NCBI RefSeq assembly: GCF_022348085.1
Contig: NZ_JAKRFN010000032.1
Coordinates: forward strand, 1 to 57,085
DNA: 57,085 nucleotides
Origin: Mycobacterium sp. PSTR-4-N
GTDB taxonomy: Bacteria > Actinomycetota > Actinomycetes > Mycobacteriales > Mycobacteriaceae
Direction of reading: 5' to 3'
Position numbers and translations under genes: made by a program. The notes under the pieces are model-generated. The model did not search any database and had not been told where the DNA came from. It saw only the letters and a program-made list of their open reading frames with translations. This document shows, piece after piece, positions 50,224 through 57,085 of this stretch; positions within the stretch are counted from its first letter, which is position 1, and the number at the start of each line of letters is the position of its first letter.

Positions 50224-51862
50224 CGGTGCGCACCGCCTGCAGCCGCACGGTGAACTCGGCGCCGCCGTCGGCGACGTTGCGGACACCGACGGTGCCCCCG
50301 TGCGCGGCGGTGACCAGTCGCACCAGAGCCAGCCCGATACCACGCCCGCCCGGTACGTCCGGTTTCGACGTCACTCCGCGCGCGAAGATCGCCTCCCGAA
50401 GGTGTTCGGGCACTCCGGGTCCGGTGTCCGCCACGATGATCTCCAGTCCGTCGCTGTCGTCGATCTCCACCGTCACCACGGGTCGCGGCGCTCCGCCCGA
50501 TACGTCGACGGCGTTGTCGATCAGGTTGCCCAGCAGGGTGATCACGTCGGTGGCCAGCGCGGGCTCCAACGGCGCCAGGTGCGACTCGGGTGTCAGCTCG
50601 AGCGCGACGCCGCTCTCCGCAGCCAGCGAGGTCTTGGCGATCAACAGTGCGGCCACCGCCGGGTCCGAGATGCGTTGTGTCACGGCGTCACTGATTTCTG
50701 CGCGGCGCCGCGTCAACGTGCCGACCAGGTCGCGCACGGCGTCGTACTCGCCGAGCTGCACCAGGCCCGAGATGGTGTGCAGCTGGTTGGCGAATTCGTG
50801 TGTCTGCGCCCGCAGGGTGTCGGTGACGCTCTTGTGCGACGACAACTGGCCCTGCAGCGCAGCGAGTTCGGTGCTGTCGCGCATCGTGGTCACCGTACCG
50901 ATGCGTTCGCCGCCGCTGGTGGCGGCACGACGGCTCAGTGCGAGCAACCGTGTCCTGGTTGCGATCACCGTGTCCTCGGCCGACTCGCCCGGGATCAGCA
51001 GCGCCACCACCGCGGCGTCGATCCCCACCCGATCGACTCGCTTGCCGACCGCGTCGGCCCCGACTCCGAGCAACTCCTGTGCGCTGTCGTTGAGCACGGT
51101 GATCTCCCCGTCGGTGTTGACCGCGATCACGCCTTCTCGAATGCTGTGCAGCAACGCTTCTCGGTGATCGGCGAGGCTGGCGATCTCCGCCACCTCCAGA
51201 CCTCGGGTGTGCCTCTTGATCCGGCGGGACAGCAGGTAGGAGGCGATGAGGCCGAGCGCAGCCCCGAGGCCCAGGTAGATCAGCAGCCGCTCGCCTGCGC
51301 CCGAGAGCAGGTCCCACACCGACGGATAGCCCTCGCTGACCGATGCGATGGCGAGCACGTCCCCGTCGGCGGACAGGATCGGCACCTGGCCGATGAGGCT
51401 GTGCGTGCCGTCGACGTCCGCATCGCCATACCAGGCCCGCCCCTCGTCGGCGCGGCTGGGCCCGAGGTCCACCCGGGCGCCGACGCGCGACGGATCCGAG
51501 GACACCCACACCGTTCCGTCCGGGCCGAGGATCTCGGCGAGGGTCGCGCCCGACAGCGCGACCGCCCGGTCGACCTCCGGGGCCAGGATGCGGCCGGCGA
51601 AGGGATCGGCGGGTGCGCGTTCGATGCGTTCCCGCACGATCGGGGTGGAGGCCATGTTCTCGGCCACCGCGATCATCCGCGTCCCCCGTGCCTCCCGGAA
51701 CTCGCTGGTCGACTGCGCCACCGAGACCGCCCCCACCGCGATCAGCACGACCGCGACCACCATCAGCTGAAACGCCAGGAACTGCGCGGCGAGGCTGCGG
51801 GCGAGCGGGATGTTCTTAATGACCAGAATTTCCTTTGCGTTCTTATGCGTGACCTGAATCAC
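50216..51862 (-). CDS. CitA/DcuS-type sensor histidine kinase
   Basis: A 548-residue kinase. A first transmembrane helix lies near residues 28-50 (FLAFQLMVVAVVLIAVGAV). A periplasmic sensor (PASp/sCache-like) follows to about 190, then a second helix (LLIYLGLGAALGLIASYLL), a cytoplasmic PAS domain, the phosphoacceptor H in THEFANQLHTISGL near residue 355, and an ATPase domain with N-box GNLIDNAVD and G-box DTGPGVP. This is the CitA/DcuS layout, so the ligand is probably an extracellular carboxylate. GTG 51862 (VIQVTHKNAKE) gives a reasonable cytoplasmic lead. It is divergent from tctC with about 50 bp between, which must hold both promoters. Confidence 0.88.
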   Translation of the reverse strand: MIQVTHKNAKEILVIKNIPLARSLAAQFLAFQLMVVAVVLIAVGAVSVAQSTSEFREARGTRMIAVAENMASTPIVRERIERAPADPFAGRILAPEVDRAVALSGATLAEILGPDGTVWVSSDPSRVGARVDLGPSRADEGRAWYGDADVDGTHSLIGQVPILSADGDVLAIASVSEGYPSVWDLLSGAGERLLIYLGLGAALGLIASYLLSRRIKRHTRGLEVAEIASLADHREALLHSIREGVIAVNTDGEITVLNDSAQELLGVGADAVGKRVDRVGIDAAVVALLIPGESAEDTVIATRTRLLALSRRAATSGGERIGTVTTMRDSTELAALQGQLSSHKSVTDTLRAQTHEFANQLHTISGLVQLGEYDAVRDLVGTLTRRRAEISDAVTQRISDPAVAALLIAKTSLAAESGVALELTPESHLAPLEPALATDVITLLGNLIDNAVDVSGGAPRPVVTVEIDDSDGLEIIVADTGPGVPEHLREAIFARGVTSKPDVPGGRGIGLALVRLVTAAHGGTVGVRNVADGGAEFTVRLQAVRTDA

Positions 51863-51912
51863 TGCCGGGGTCCAGTATTGCTGAGCATCACAATCGACTG
51901 ACGGAGGACGAC

Positions 51913-52902
51913 ATGTTCGCATCGGGCCGGCGTACGCCGGTCGCCGGCATCGTCCTCGCTGTGATCGCCGCGCTGCTGTTCACGGCGTGCGGTGTGACTC
52001 GTGGCGAGGACACCGGGCTGCACCGGTTACGCATGATGGTGCCGAACAGCCCGGGTGGCGGTTACGACCTGACCGCCCGCACAGCGGTCAAGATCATGGA
52101 AGACGAGAAGATCACCGGCCGCGTCGAGGTCTTCAACGTGATCGGCGCCGGCGGCACCGTCGCGATGGCTCGTCTGATCAACGAAAAAGGCAACGGCGAC
52201 CTGATGATGATGATGGGTCTGGGCGTGGTGGGGGCGACGTTCACCAACGGTTCGAAGGCCCGTGCCTCCAGCGCCACCGCGCTGGCGAAGATGGTGGAGG
52301 AGCAGGAGGGCATCCTGGTGCCGGCCTCGTCGCCGTTCAAGACGCTGGCCGACTTCATCGCGGCGTGGAAGGCGGACCCGGCCAAGATCACCGTCGGCGG
52401 TGGCTCGAATCCGGGCGGTCCCGATCACCTGTTCCCGATGGAGACCGCCAAGGCGGCGGGTGTGGACCCGACCAAGGTCAACTACGTGTCCTACGACGGC
52501 GGTGGCGACCTGCTGACGGCATTGCTCGGCAACAAGATCGCCGCGGGCACCTCGGGCCTCGGTGAGTACGTCGACCAGATCGAATCCGGTCAGGTGCGGG
52601 TGCTCGCGGTCTCGGGCGATGAGCGGGTCGACGGTGTCGACGCACCCACCCTGCAGGAGGCGGGAATCGACCTGACGTTCACCAACTGGCGCGGAGTGCT
52701 TGCGCCGCCGGGGATTTCGGATGAGGACCGCGACGCACTGATCAAGGTGCTGGAGGAAATGCACGCGACCGATGCCTGGAAGGAAGCGCTGGTGAAGAAC
52801 GGGTGGACGGATGCCTTCATGACCGGAGCGCCGTTCGAGGACTTTCTCGAAGAGCAGGATCGCCGGGTGGAGACCACGCTGACGGATCTGGGGCTGGTAT
52901 GA
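51913..52902 (+). CDS. tctC: Tripartite tricarboxylate transporter substrate-binding lipoprotein TctC
   Basis: A 329-residue TctC/Bug-family binding protein. The N-terminal signal ends in a lipobox (LLFTACGVTRG; cysteine near residue 26), so it is membrane-tethered rather than free, as expected in an actinobacterium. The body begins MVPNSPGGGYDLTAR, the ligand-binding beta-turn of the family. CGGAGGACGAC precedes the ATG. The ligand is probably a di/tricarboxylate but could be another organic acid. Confidence 0.9.
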   Translation: MFASGRRTPVAGIVLAVIAALLFTACGVTRGEDTGLHRLRMMVPNSPGGGYDLTARTAVKIMEDEKITGRVEVFNVIGAGGTVAMARLINEKGNGDLMMMMGLGVVGATFTNGSKARASSATALAKMVEEQEGILVPASSPFKTLADFIAAWKADPAKITVGGGSNPGGPDHLFPMETAKAAGVDPTKVNYVSYDGGGDLLTALLGNKIAAGTSGLGEYVDQIESGQVRVLAVSGDERVDGVDAPTLQEAGIDLTFTNWRGVLAPPGISDEDRDALIKVLEEMHATDAWKEALVKNGWTDAFMTGAPFEDFLEEQDRRVETTLTDLGLV

Positions 52903-53414
52903 GCGAGAAACAGGACACCTCGGCGCCGGCTCGTCCGGACTACGCGCAGTACGTCGTCTGCGCGGTGATGGTGATCGTCGGAGCCTTCCTGGTCTTCGAC
53001 GGGGTGACGATGCCCGGCGGTTACGCCGAGGTGGATCCCGTGGGGCCCCGGCTGTTCCCGATCGCCATCGGCATCGGGTTGCTGGTGATGGCGGTGGTGC
53101 TGGCCGTCGCGATTCCCCGCGGCTCCCGCGGCGAGGCCGACGCAGGTGAGGACATCGATCCCGACATGCCCAGTGACTGGCGCACCGTCGGCCTGCTGGT
53201 CGGGCTCTTCATCCTGCTGATCGTGCTGGTGGAGCCGCTGGGCTGGGCGATCGCCGGTGCGCTGTTCTTCGCCGGGTGCGCCACCGTGCTCGGCAGCAAG
53301 CATTACGTGCGCAACGTCGTGATCGGTGCCGTGCTGGCCGTCGGCACGTTCTACGGGTTTTACTCCGGGCTCGGGATCCCGCTGCCCGCAGGCGTTCTGG
53401 ATGGGATTCTGTAA
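52899..53414 (+). CDS. tctB: Tripartite tricarboxylate transporter small membrane subunit TctB
   Basis: A 171-residue protein with about four hydrophobic segments (AQYVVCAVMVIVGAFLVFDG, then LFPIAIGIGLLVMAVVLAVA, then two more after residue 98) and an acidic cytoplasmic loop (GEADAGEDIDPDMP). This matches the DUF1468/TctB fold. The ATG overlaps the tctC stop (ATGA). Confidence 0.87.
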   Translation: MSEKQDTSAPARPDYAQYVVCAVMVIVGAFLVFDGVTMPGGYAEVDPVGPRLFPIAIGIGLLVMAVVLAVAIPRGSRGEADAGEDIDPDMPSDWRTVGLLVGLFILLIVLVEPLGWAIAGALFFAGCATVLGSKHYVRNVVIGAVLAVGTFYGFYSGLGIPLPAGVLDGIL

Positions 53415-54956
53415 ATGGGAAACTTCGACTGGCTGCTCCAGGGCTTCGCCGAGGCCGCCACTCCGATGAACCTGCTGTACGCCGTGATCGGCGTGCTGCT
53501 GGGCACCGCCGTCGGCGTGCTTCCGGGCATCGGGCCCGCCATGACCGTGGCGCTGCTCCTGCCGATCACCTACAACGTCAGCCCCAGCGCGGCGTTCATC
53601 ATGTTCGCCGGCATCTTCTACGGCGGCATGTACGGCGGGTCCACCACCTCGATCCTGTTGAACACCCCGGGCGAGTCGTCGTCGGTGATCACGGCGATCG
53701 AGGGCAACAAGATGGCGAAAGCGGGGCGGGCGGCGCAAGCCCTCGCCACGGCAGCGATCGGATCGTTCGTCGCGGGGTCGATCGGTACCGCGCTGCTGGC
53801 CGCGTTCGCGCCCACCATCTCCCGCTTCGCCGTCACGCTCGGCGCGCCGTCGTACCTGGCGATCATGCTGTTCGCGCTGGTCGCGGTCACCGCGGTGCTC
53901 GGCTCGTCGAAGATGCGCGGGTTGATCTCGCTTCTGCTGGGCCTGGCGATCGGCATCGTCGGCATCGACTCGCTGACCGGACAGCCGCGCGCCACGTTCG
54001 GCATCCCGCTGCTCGCTGACGGCATCGACATCGTCGTGATCGCGGTGGCCGTGTTCGCGATCGGGGAGGCATTGTGGGTGGCCGCGCATCTGCGCCGCCG
54101 TCCGGCGGATGTGATCCCGGTCGGGCGGCCCTGGATGAGCAAGCAGGACTGGGGACGCTCGTGGAAGCCGTGGCTGCGCGGCGCCGCGTTCGGGTTCCCG
54201 TTCGGTGCGTTGCCCGCCGGTGGCGCCGAGCTGCCGACCTTCCTGAGCTACATCACCGAGAAGAAGCTCTCCAAACATCCCGAGGAGTTCGGCAAGGGAG
54301 CCATCGAAGGCGTCGCCGGACCCGAAGCGGCCAACAACGCCTCGGCGGCAGGGACATTGGTGCCGATGCTCTCACTCGGCCTGCCGACCAATGCCACCGC
54401 CGCGGTGATCCTGACCGCGTTCGTGTCCTACGGCATCCAGCCGGGGCCGACGCTGTTCGAGAAGGAGCCGCTGCTGATCTGGACGTTGATCGCAAGCCTG
54501 TTCATCGGCAATTTCCTGCTTCTGGTGCTGAACCTGCCGCTGGCGCCGCTGTGGGCCAAGCTGCTGCGCACACCGCGGCCGTACCTGTACGCCGGCATCC
54601 TGTTCTTCGCCACGCTCGGGGCGTTCTCGGTGAATCTGCAACCGCTGGACCTGATTCTGCTGTTGGTGTTCGGGTTGATGGGTCTGATGATGCGGCGCTT
54701 CGGACTTCCCGTGCTCCCGTTGATCATCGGCGTCATTCTCGGGCCACGCATCGAACGTCAACTGCGGCAGAGCCTTCAGCTCGGTGGCGGTGACTGGGGC
54801 AACCTGTTCACCGAGCCGGTCGCGATCGTCACCTATGTCCTGATGGCGTTGTTGCTGCTGGCGCCGCTGGTTCTGCGGTTGATGCACCGCAGCGAGGAGA
54901 CCCTGCTCGTGGTCGAGGACGACAAGGATCAGAAGGAAAAGGCGGGTCAGCTGTGA
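53415..54956 (+). CDS. tctA: Tripartite tricarboxylate transporter large membrane subunit TctA
   Basis: A 513-residue polytopic permease. Both family signatures are visible: GVLPGIGPAMTVALLLPITY near residue 37 and LLNTPGESSSVITAIEGNKM near residue 78, then AGGAELPTFLSY and a related PEAANNASAAGTLVPMLSLG. It uses an ion gradient to import substrate delivered by TctC. The ATG abuts the tctB stop with no gap. Confidence 0.93.
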   Translation: MGNFDWLLQGFAEAATPMNLLYAVIGVLLGTAVGVLPGIGPAMTVALLLPITYNVSPSAAFIMFAGIFYGGMYGGSTTSILLNTPGESSSVITAIEGNKMAKAGRAAQALATAAIGSFVAGSIGTALLAAFAPTISRFAVTLGAPSYLAIMLFALVAVTAVLGSSKMRGLISLLLGLAIGIVGIDSLTGQPRATFGIPLLADGIDIVVIAVAVFAIGEALWVAAHLRRRPADVIPVGRPWMSKQDWGRSWKPWLRGAAFGFPFGALPAGGAELPTFLSYITEKKLSKHPEEFGKGAIEGVAGPEAANNASAAGTLVPMLSLGLPTNATAAVILTAFVSYGIQPGPTLFEKEPLLIWTLIASLFIGNFLLLVLNLPLAPLWAKLLRTPRPYLYAGILFFATLGAFSVNLQPLDLILLLVFGLMGLMMRRFGLPVLPLIIGVILGPRIERQLRQSLQLGGGDWGNLFTEPVAIVTYVLMALLLLAPLVLRLMHRSEETLLVVEDDKDQKEKAGQL

Positions 54957-55345
54957 TCGTCGTGGGGTACACCGCGGACCGGTTCGGCCAGGCCGCGCTC
55001 GAGCACGGCATCTCCGAGGCGAAGCTGCGCGACACCGACCTGTTCGTCATCAACGCGACATCCGGTGAAGCCTATGTGGATTCGCGGTTCGCCGGGGAAG
55101 CGCAAGTGCATGACGTCGAAGCGCGGTTGAAGGAGTGCGGAGTGGCCTTCGAACTGACGCAGCCGGTGGGTGTCGACGCCGCGGATGAGCTCTTGTCGGC
55201 GATGGATCGCGACGACGCGCAGCTGCTGGTCGTGGGCATCCGCCACCGCAGTCCGGTCGGCAAGCTGTTGCTCGGCAGCGTCGCGCAGAAGTTGATTCTG
55301 GAATGCCCCAAGCCGGTGCTGGCTGTCAAACCCGCCGAGGACTGA
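54953..55345 (+). CDS. Universal stress protein (UspA family)
   Basis: A 130-residue single Usp domain. The ATP-binding signature G-2x-G-9x-G(S/T) is seen around VVGIRHRSPVGKLLLGSVAQ, preceded by the usual VGYTADRFGQAALEHGI start. The GTG overlaps the tctA stop (GTGA), so it is the last gene of the tct operon. Usp proteins paired with transporters are often thought to modulate them in an ATP-dependent way, which is inference here. Confidence 0.88.
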   Translation: MIVVGYTADRFGQAALEHGISEAKLRDTDLFVINATSGEAYVDSRFAGEAQVHDVEARLKECGVAFELTQPVGVDAADELLSAMDRDDAQLLVVGIRHRSPVGKLLLGSVAQKLILECPKPVLAVKPAED

Positions 55346-55346
55346 C

Positions 55347-56939
55347 TCAGAACGGTGGAATCGACTCGCGCAGATGCTGTTCCGCCCACGGCGCATTGCG
55401 TTGTCGCTCGGCGTCGACGCGTTGTCGACGCGCCGCCGCACGGGTGATCCGCCGCTTCGGCATGGTGAGCCCTGTGCTGCATTTCGGCGGTGGGGTGCCG
55501 CGCCCGCTCACCGGTGCGGTGGACTCTGACAGCTCGGGAAACAGCATTCGGCTCCCCGGGTAGCTCGTCGTGCTCTGGCCGTCAGGGTCGGTGACCACGA
55601 TCGTCCCGTCGGGATACTGCACGGTCGCCCAGCCCGGCCAGAAGGTCTTCAGCAGGTGGTGGTGACGGCAGTAACCGGCCAGGTTCGACGCGCACGTCGG
55701 ACCCCAGGGGTACGGGATAGGGTGGTCGAGGTCATCGATCGGTCGGATGCAACCCGGGTGGCGGCACGTCAGATCTCGAGCACGCACGAAGTCGGCCAGT
55801 GCTTTCGAGGGTCGGTACCGGGGCTCCGGTGGAGCCTTGCCCGGATGTGTCAACGTCGCGATCGTGGCGTTCATCGCGAGGTGCGCGACGACGGCCGCGG
55901 GCAGTACCGGACCCCCGATGACGATCCCCGGCGAAGCCGGACTGAACTCGCCGGGGTCTGCGTTCAGATCGGCGACGAGTTGCATGAAGGTGTTGTCGCG
56001 CAACGGCTGTGACAGTAGTGGCGGCGATTGACCCGTCAGAGCGCGTCGCTGCGCGGTGAGGTCGCCTGTCCGTGGCTTCCCCGGTGGCGGATCCGTCTCG
56101 GCCTCGGGCGCAGCGGCGGTAGCACGGTCGCCTACATCATCGACGGCGTCCTCACGGGCGATGACATGGATGACGACCCCGCCGACCGCAGGTTTGGCAG
56201 CGGCGTCACAGTCTGGCTGCTCGCACAGGCACGGCAACCGGTCCCAGCCGAACCCCATCGCGCCCAGCGCGGCCGCCCGGCGCTGATCGAGCGTGCGCGG
56301 ATCACGATCGCACACAGTGCGGGCCAATAGGTCGGCGCGCCGGTCGAATGCTGCGCCGTCGGTGGCGGTGACGGTCGCATCCACATGAGCGACTCCAGAG
56401 GCGTCATCGGTGTGCACGGTGACTCCCGTCGCGCGCGCCGCATCCTCCGACCGGCGCACCGCATACGGGTCGTGGCGCAGCACGAGCGTGTCGATGTCGG
56501 CCTCGGTCTGGCTCAGCGACTTCGCACCCCAGTGCCGCAGCTGCTCGGCCAACTCGGCGTCGATCGCCCGCAGCGCAGCGGCGTCCTGCACCAGCGCGGT
56601 CCGGTGGCAGATGGTGCGCACCAGCAGGTAGGTGATCAGCCCCTCGGCGAAGACCGCGGCGACCTCGGGGAGCCGATCACGCAGGATGACCGCGTTGGTC
56701 AGTAGCGCGTTGACCATCCCACTGGTCAGTGTCTGCGCCGCACCGATCTGCGCACACACAGCGGACCAGTTGTCGCAACGCCATTGCTCTCGTTCGGCCG
56801 ACCCCGACGCGGCGTAGGCCCGCTCCAGCAGATCGGCCATCGCCGACAATCGCGCTGCGCAGGCGGCGTTCTCGAGCCGCGCGTACGCCCGCAGCCGCTC
56901 ACCCGGTGTGGTGGCGCTGCTGACGAAATGATCGAACAT
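55347..56939 (-). CDS. 13E12-family DUF222/HNH endonuclease-domain protein
   Basis: A 530-residue protein of the mycobacterial 13E12 repeat family. The N-terminal DUF222 (RLRAYARLENAACAARL onward) is helical. The C-terminal HNH-type zinc/nuclease motif runs LTCRHPGCIRPIDDLDHP to YCRHHHLLKTF, with its paired cysteines and histidines intact. The function of these abundant proteins is unknown. ATG 56939 is chosen because a TANNNT box lies 7 bases upstream; the frame is open to 57008, inside the neighbouring insertion sequence. Intact with no frameshift seen. Confidence 0.88.
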   Translation of the reverse strand: MFDHFVSSATTPGERLRAYARLENAACAARLSAMADLLERAYAASGSAEREQWRCDNWSAVCAQIGAAQTLTSGMVNALLTNAVILRDRLPEVAAVFAEGLITYLLVRTICHRTALVQDAAALRAIDAELAEQLRHWGAKSLSQTEADIDTLVLRHDPYAVRRSEDAARATGVTVHTDDASGVAHVDATVTATDGAAFDRRADLLARTVCDRDPRTLDQRRAAALGAMGFGWDRLPCLCEQPDCDAAAKPAVGGVVIHVIAREDAVDDVGDRATAAAPEAETDPPPGKPRTGDLTAQRRALTGQSPPLLSQPLRDNTFMQLVADLNADPGEFSPASPGIVIGGPVLPAAVVAHLAMNATIATLTHPGKAPPEPRYRPSKALADFVRARDLTCRHPGCIRPIDDLDHPIPYPWGPTCASNLAGYCRHHHLLKTFWPGWATVQYPDGTIVVTDPDGQSTTSYPGSRMLFPELSESTAPVSGRGTPPPKCSTGLTMPKRRITRAAARRQRVDAERQRNAPWAEQHLRESIPPF

Positions 56940-56946
56940 ACTATCG

Positions 56947-56952
56947 AACCTA
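56947..56952 (-). promoter_or_regulatory. -10 element for the leaderless DUF222/HNH gene
   Basis: On the minus strand TAGGTT ends 7 bases before the ATG at 56939. GTTCGAT occurs twice 12 bp apart across the start codon. Confidence 0.5.
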
Positions 56953-56963
56953 TGTCGTTCCAC

Positions 56964-57085
56964 TGACTCAAACTTTCTGGCAGGGTCGCCGGAGAATGAT
57001 GGTGACACGTCCAGAGGGAGTGTCAGATGTCGAGATCGCGGAAGGTGAAGGTCAGCGCCGAGGAGAAGACCCGTTTGGTTCTGGC
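56964..57085 (+). mobile_element. Left part of an insertion sequence, probably IS3-like (truncated by window end)
   Basis: The 25 bases before the DUF222 promoter end at a TGACTCAAACTTTCTGGC stretch starting at 56964 that could be a terminal inverted repeat (TG...). A transposase-like reading frame begins 63 bp further in. The other end is outside the window, so the boundary is tentative. Confidence 0.45.
57027..57085 (+). CDS. Transposase OrfA-like N-terminus (3' partial)
   Basis: An ATG after AGAGGGAG opens a frame reading MSRSRKVKVSAEEKTRLVL to the window edge. The basic start followed by a SAEEKTRLVL helix is the usual opening of IS3-type OrfA helix-turn-helix proteins. Only 19 codons are visible, so the family is a best guess. 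Confidence 0.5.
   Translation, partial: MSRSRKVKVSAEEKTRLVL

Noticed and set aside
50189..51901. Plus-strand open frame of about 570 codons opposite the sensor kinase.
   Set aside because: The minus strand encodes a complete histidine kinase with all motifs; the plus frame has shadow composition.
1..57085. Looked for tRNA, rRNA, CRISPR arrays and riboswitches.
   Set aside because: No regularly spaced repeats, cloverleaf-like sequences or known leader motifs were noticed by eye; a covariance-model search could still find small RNAs.

Overview
The window reads as chromosomal DNA of a mycobacterium, most likely a fast-growing Mycolicibacterium-type species. GC is high throughout. Gene content and order follow the M. 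tuberculosis Rv2190c-Rv2143 block, seen here in the opposite orientation to Rv numbering. Ortholog names come from remembered family features and synteny; no database search was possible.

Layout. (1) 1-19,100: cell-envelope and housekeeping genes. These are the ripC 3' end, a zinc-peptidase-like protein, pimB, fadD15, two SRPBCC proteins, an ArsA-like ATPase with its small partner, a PlsC-type acyltransferase, a DUF559 endonuclease-like gene bracketed by inverted repeats, the mannosyltransferases mptC and mptA, RNase AS, aroG, the kinase pknL beside its DNA-binding neighbour, a prenyl diphosphate synthase, lppM, a GNAT and a DUF3040 protein. (2) 19,115-39,723: the division and cell-wall (dcw) cluster, mraZ-rsmH-ftsL-like-pbpB-murE-murF-murX-murD-ftsW-murG-murC-ftsQ-ftsZ-pgeF-yggS-sepF-yggT-wag31. 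It is preceded by a strong terminator and a textbook MraZ operator. Most genes overlap by 4 bp, so translation is probably coupled. ftsA is absent, as is normal for mycobacteria. (3) 39,745-43,062: a phosphoribosyltransferase, an SRPBCC-epimerase fusion and a class I glutamine amidotransferase. (4) 43,063-49,551: one very large secreted multidomain protein combining a GH18 (chitinase-like) and a GH5 (cellulase-like) catalytic module with two CBM2 modules and about six Calx-beta modules. (5) 49,555-55,345: a citrate/C4-dicarboxylate-type two-component system divergent from a tctCBA tripartite tricarboxylate transporter operon that ends in a universal stress protein. (6) 55,347-57,085: a 13E12-type DUF222/HNH protein and the start of an insertion sequence cut off by the window edge.

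How the genes work together. pimB, mptC, mptA and lppM belong to PIM/lipomannan/lipoarabinomannan biology. mraZ to wag31 make and place peptidoglycan at septum and pole. The TCS-tct locus looks like a carboxylate sensing and uptake unit.

Least conventional items: the GH18-GH5-CBM2-Calx-beta protein, whose GH5 module appears to interrupt a Calx-beta domain; the near-identical 36-nt inverted repeats around the DUF559 gene, arranged like REP/RAYT elements; and the ArsA-like ATPase, whose Walker A motif can only be translated from a non-standard start codon or after a frameshift. Several genes also carry a TANNNT box 6-7 nt before the start codon, which suggests leaderless transcripts. No rRNA, tRNA or CRISPR array was seen.
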